A stretch of DNA of 64,000 bases. It comes from Kaistella carnis. Lineage in GTDB: Bacteria; Bacteroidota; Bacteroidia; Flavobacteriales; Weeksellaceae. The DNA lies in the NCBI RefSeq assembly GCF_003860585.1, contig NZ_CP034159.1, positions 2,976,001-3,040,000 of the forward strand. The letters are read 5' to 3'. The notes below the pieces were generated by a model. The model was not told where the DNA came from. It did not search any database and was given only the letters and a program-made list of their open reading frames with translations. Position 1 is the first letter of the stretch, and the number at the start of each line of letters is the position of its first letter. Of this stretch, positions 61,381-64,000 are shown one piece after another. Both the position numbers and the translations under genes were made by a program.

Positions 61381-62442
61381 ATGATTCTACGCGGAGAAAA
61401 TTTAATTAAAGAATACGGGCCAAAAAAAGTGGTGAAAGGAGTTTCTGTAGAAGTTGCTCAAGGGGAAATCGTAGGGCTTCTTGGTCCGAATGGTGCGGGC
61501 AAAACCACCAGTTTCTACATGATCGTAGGTTTGGTGAAGCCAACTTCTGGGAAGATTTATTTGGACAATAACGAGATCACCAACGATGCTATGTACCGCC
61601 GTGCTCAAAAGGGAATTGGATATCTGGCGCAGGAAGCTTCCGTTTTTCGTAAACTTTCGGTAGAAGATAATATTCTGGGCGTGCTTCAATTAACAAAACT
61701 TTCGAAGCGCGAACAAAAAATGAAATGCGATGAACTCATCGAAGAGTTTTCTCTGCAACACGTGCGTAAAAACCGGGGAGATTTATTGTCCGGTGGGGAA
61801 AGAAGAAGAACCGAAATTGCCCGTTGTCTCGCGACAAGTCCTAATTTTATTTTGTTAGATGAGCCTTTTGCCGGCGTCGATCCTATCGCGGTAGAAGATA
61901 TTCAGAAAATTGTAAGAAGTTTGGTTGACAAAAACATCGGTATTTTAATCACCGATCATAATGTACAACAAACCTTGGCGATCACGGATAAGACTTACAT
62001 TATGTTTGAAGGAAGAATTTTGAAAGAAGGACTTCCACATGATTTGGCGAATGATCCGCAGGTTCGTGAAGCTTATCTTGGGGAGAATTTCGTGTACCAG
62101 GATATTTTAAATAAGCCAAAGAAAAGATCTTTTGTTTATAATATTTGGGCCGGAAATTTTGATTCTAAAAATCAATTTCAAAACTTTGTCAATGAAAATT
62201 TTTCAAATGCAGAAAACCTGCGTTTAATGTATGGTTTTGAAGACATCAGTTTTGCTTCTTTGGCGAATTCTGAGATAGAACATATCTTCAATGAAGTAGT
62301 TGACAAAACAGCCAACAATTCTTTCCTGTTTCAGAAAAGAGAAATTAATTCGCTGTATACGCTGGAACAGGCAGAAGCAGATTCTAAAGCTTTAAGCAAG
62401 TCAAATTTACATTTCTTAACCAGCTATTCTTTTGATTCGTAA
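61381..62442 (+). CDS. lptB: LptB LPS-export ATPase with C-terminal extension
   Basis: ATPase of the Lpt machine that extracts lipopolysaccharide from the inner membrane; 353 residues, against about 240 for normal LptB. The core (1-237) is complete: Walker A GPNGAGKTT, Q-loop LAQEASVFRKLSVEDNI, signature LSGGERRRTEIARCLA, Walker B FILLDEPFAGVDP and the ending YLGENF. Residues 238-353 form an extra domain that starts YQDILNKPKKRSFVYNI and continues WAGNFDSKNQFQNFVNE. I do not recognise it with confidence. The frame is continuous, with no stop between core and extension. It is followed by an ABC exporter gene on the same strand. Confidence 0.9.
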   Translation: MILRGENLIKEYGPKKVVKGVSVEVAQGEIVGLLGPNGAGKTTSFYMIVGLVKPTSGKIYLDNNEITNDAMYRRAQKGIGYLAQEASVFRKLSVEDNILGVLQLTKLSKREQKMKCDELIEEFSLQHVRKNRGDLLSGGERRRTEIARCLATSPNFILLDEPFAGVDPIAVEDIQKIVRSLVDKNIGILITDHNVQQTLAITDKTYIMFEGRILKEGLPHDLANDPQVREAYLGENFVYQDILNKPKKRSFVYNIWAGNFDSKNQFQNFVNENFSNAENLRLMYGFEDISFASLANSEIEHIFNEVVDKTANNSFLFQKREINSLYTLEQAEADSKALSKSNLHFLTSYSFDS

Positions 62443-62552
62443 GGTCAGAATTAGATCTTAAAATCGATTGAGGGAGAAATTATTAGGTCGACATGGTAGG
62501 ATTTTTGTAAATTGAGTTTCATTTTTAATTTTTAAAGTCATTTTTACATCGT

Positions 62553-64000
62553 ATGCCAAAACCGTTTAACCGAACCGTCACCCTATATCACATTTATCAG
62601 CAGCTGATTCCTTTTATCAAACCTTATCGTTTGATGATGTATTTCACCTTGTTTTTAACTTTTATCGGTGCATTGATGGCTCAGGTGAATCCTTTGGTTC
62701 TAAAATATACGGTAGATGAAGTGACTGAATTAACACAGCTTCCAAATCCGATGGATGAAGGAATTCATGTGTTGGTTGTGATTTCCGCTATATTATTGGG
62801 AAAAGAAATCGTAAATATTTTCATTCAGTTTGGACAGAAATTCTACGGGGAAAAAATTAGAATTAATACCAGTTCTGTTTTAGCCCAAACCGCAATTGAT
62901 AAGATCCTGACCTACAGCGTGGCTTTTTACACCAATGAAAATCACGAAACCGGAAAACTTCAGCAGCGGATTGACCGTGGGATCGAAAGTTTAACCAAAC
63001 TGGTTCAGAATTTTTTTATTGACATTTTACCGCTGTTTTCCAATGCTTTGATTGCTTTGGTGATCATGTTTATGCAAAATGTGTATGTGGGTTTAGTGTC
63101 AACCATTGTAGTGCCTATTTATTTCACCATCAGCTCTTTGCAGGCAAAAAAATTGTCCGGTGTGCGCCGGCAGTTGCGTAATCAGCGGGAACAGAAAACC
63201 TCCGGACTTTTAAATCTGATCAATTCTATTATGGTCATTAAAAGTTTTGTAAGAGAAAAATTTGAAGGAAAAAAACAGTATGATCTGCAGATGCAGCTCA
63301 TGGAAAGCCAGCTTTTTACGCGCCGAACCAACTTTATTTATGATGGTTTAAAGACTTTCATCGAACAGTTTGGAGTGGTTTTAATTATTTTGTTAACGGT
63401 TTATTTGGTACTCGATGAGCAAATGACAATTGGTGCAATTATGCTTCATATTCTTTTGTTCAATAATGTATCAGCACCAATTCGTCAGCTTCACCGTATT
63501 TATGATGATATGAATGACGCTATGATTTATGCAGAAGGTTATTTTGATATTTTAAATGCCGATGACTACACGGAACCCAATGGAACATTTGTAGAAAAAG
63601 ATATTAAAGGGAAATTTGAACTACAGAATATCGACTTTACTTATCCGAACGGAACGAAAGCACTGCACAATGTTTCGATGACCATTCAGAATGGAAAGAC
63701 AACAGCTTTAGTTGGTTTAAGTGGCGCCGGAAAATCAACAGTGATTAATTTGTTATGTAAATTTTATCTGCCCGACTCCGGAAAAATTATGCTGGATGAA
63801 GTGAATCTGGATAATTTTGATAATACTTCTTTAAGAAATGATATTGGTCTGGTTTTACAAAAAAATCATATTTTCCAGGGAAGTATTGAAGACAATATTC
63901 GCTACGGAAATATGAATGCCAGTTTTGAAGAAATAGAAACGGCAGCGAAAAAAGCCTATCTGCATGATCAGGTGATCGAATTGCCGGAGAAATATCAACA
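62553..64000 (+). CDS. ABC exporter, MsbA-like half-transporter (cut at window end)
   Basis: Open frame from ATG 62553 to the window edge, at least 482 residues. About six hydrophobic helices fill the first 330 residues, as in type IV ABC exporters (YRLMMYFTLFLTFIGALMAQ). The nucleotide-binding domain begins at about 355 with FELQNIDFTYPNGTKAL, and Walker A GLSGAGKST is at 388-396. VLQKNHIFQGSIEDNIRYG is the Q-loop region. The signature, Walker B and C terminus lie outside the window. It may export lipids or drugs; proximity to lptB fits a lipid role but does not prove it. Confidence 0.88.
   Translation, partial: MPKPFNRTVTLYHIYQQLIPFIKPYRLMMYFTLFLTFIGALMAQVNPLVLKYTVDEVTELTQLPNPMDEGIHVLVVISAILLGKEIVNIFIQFGQKFYGEKIRINTSSVLAQTAIDKILTYSVAFYTNENHETGKLQQRIDRGIESLTKLVQNFFIDILPLFSNALIALVIMFMQNVYVGLVSTIVVPIYFTISSLQAKKLSGVRRQLRNQREQKTSGLLNLINSIMVIKSFVREKFEGKKQYDLQMQLMESQLFTRRTNFIYDGLKTFIEQFGVVLIILLTVYLVLDEQMTIGAIMLHILLFNNVSAPIRQLHRIYDDMNDAMIYAEGYFDILNADDYTEPNGTFVEKDIKGKFELQNIDFTYPNGTKALHNVSMTIQNGKTTALVGLSGAGKSTVINLLCKFYLPDSGKIMLDEVNLDNFDNTSLRNDIGLVLQKNHIFQGSIEDNIRYGNMNASFEEIETAAKKAYLHDQVIELPEKYQ

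Noticed and set aside
1..64000. CRISPR array, prophage, toxin-antitoxin or defence island
   Set aside because: No evenly spaced repeats and no phage or defence domains were seen; apart from one IS and five dispersed repeats the content is housekeeping.

Overview
The window looks like a chromosomal segment of a flavobacterium close to Chryseobacterium/Kaistella (Weeksellaceae, Bacteroidota). The evidence is AT-rich DNA, TAnnTTTG-type -7 promoter boxes, absence of clear Shine-Dalgarno sites, a complete MoxR-Bat operon, a type IX secretion sorting domain, menaquinone and mevalonate pathway genes, a bacillithiol-type reductase (YpdA), an OlsF-type ornithine lipid synthase, and intergenic repeats of a kind I recall from Chryseobacterium genomes. 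The genus-level call is inference.

Layout. 1-8.3 kb: an alpha/beta hydrolase, YpdA, MenC, a GNAT acetyltransferase, fructose-1,6-bisphosphatase, then aspartate kinase directly followed by the OlsF-type acyltransferase fusion. 8.3-11.3 kb: tRNA-Phe and a compact MlaE-MlaF-MlaD lipid transport operon. 11.4-16.6 kb: HD hydrolase, a MutS2 without Smr domain, GNAT, uracil-DNA glycosylase, a lipoprotein and a DUF456 membrane protein. 16.7-23.4 kb: YbdG-type mechanosensitive channel, PdxJ, esterase, NAD-dependent epimerase, acyl-CoA ligase and diphosphomevalonate decarboxylase, all on the + strand. 23.4-31.9 kb: two small membrane proteins and the seven-gene Bat operon, on the - strand. 32-41 kb: DinB, RlmB, a Gre-factor-like protein, nitroreductase, TM2 protein, HemB, a minimal type IX cargo protein, NDH-2, TrmD, a nuclease-fold protein, an Lrp regulator and DeoC. 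41-46.5 kb: an ALDH16-type double-domain aldehyde dehydrogenase, a secreted 11-residue-repeat protein, GH25 lysozyme and a thioredoxin-fold protein. 46.5-48.2 kb: one apparently intact IS1182-family element. 48.4-62.4 kb: Uup-type ABC-F, APC permease, a TonB siderophore receptor with a Fur-box-like operator plus a PepSY protein, RpsP-RimM, AsnS, sigma-54, an ECF sigma factor with a membrane partner, and an LptB with a long C-terminal extension. 62.5 kb to the end: an ABC exporter cut by the window edge.

The region is mostly core genome. I see no CRISPR array, prophage, toxin-antitoxin pair or defence island. The features that gene calls alone do not explain are: two families of palindrome-bearing dispersed repeats (five copies), IS ends that double as intrinsic terminators, seven exact 11-residue repeats in a secreted protein, a 116-residue extension on LptB, an animal-type DERA next to ALDH16, and -7 boxes placed so close to start codons that several mRNAs should be leaderless.

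Gene-poor stretches over 300 bases: 54950-55290 holds one dispersed repeat and the rpsP promoter. 56612-57052 holds another repeat, a terminator and the asnS promoter. Apart from these I see no gene in either.
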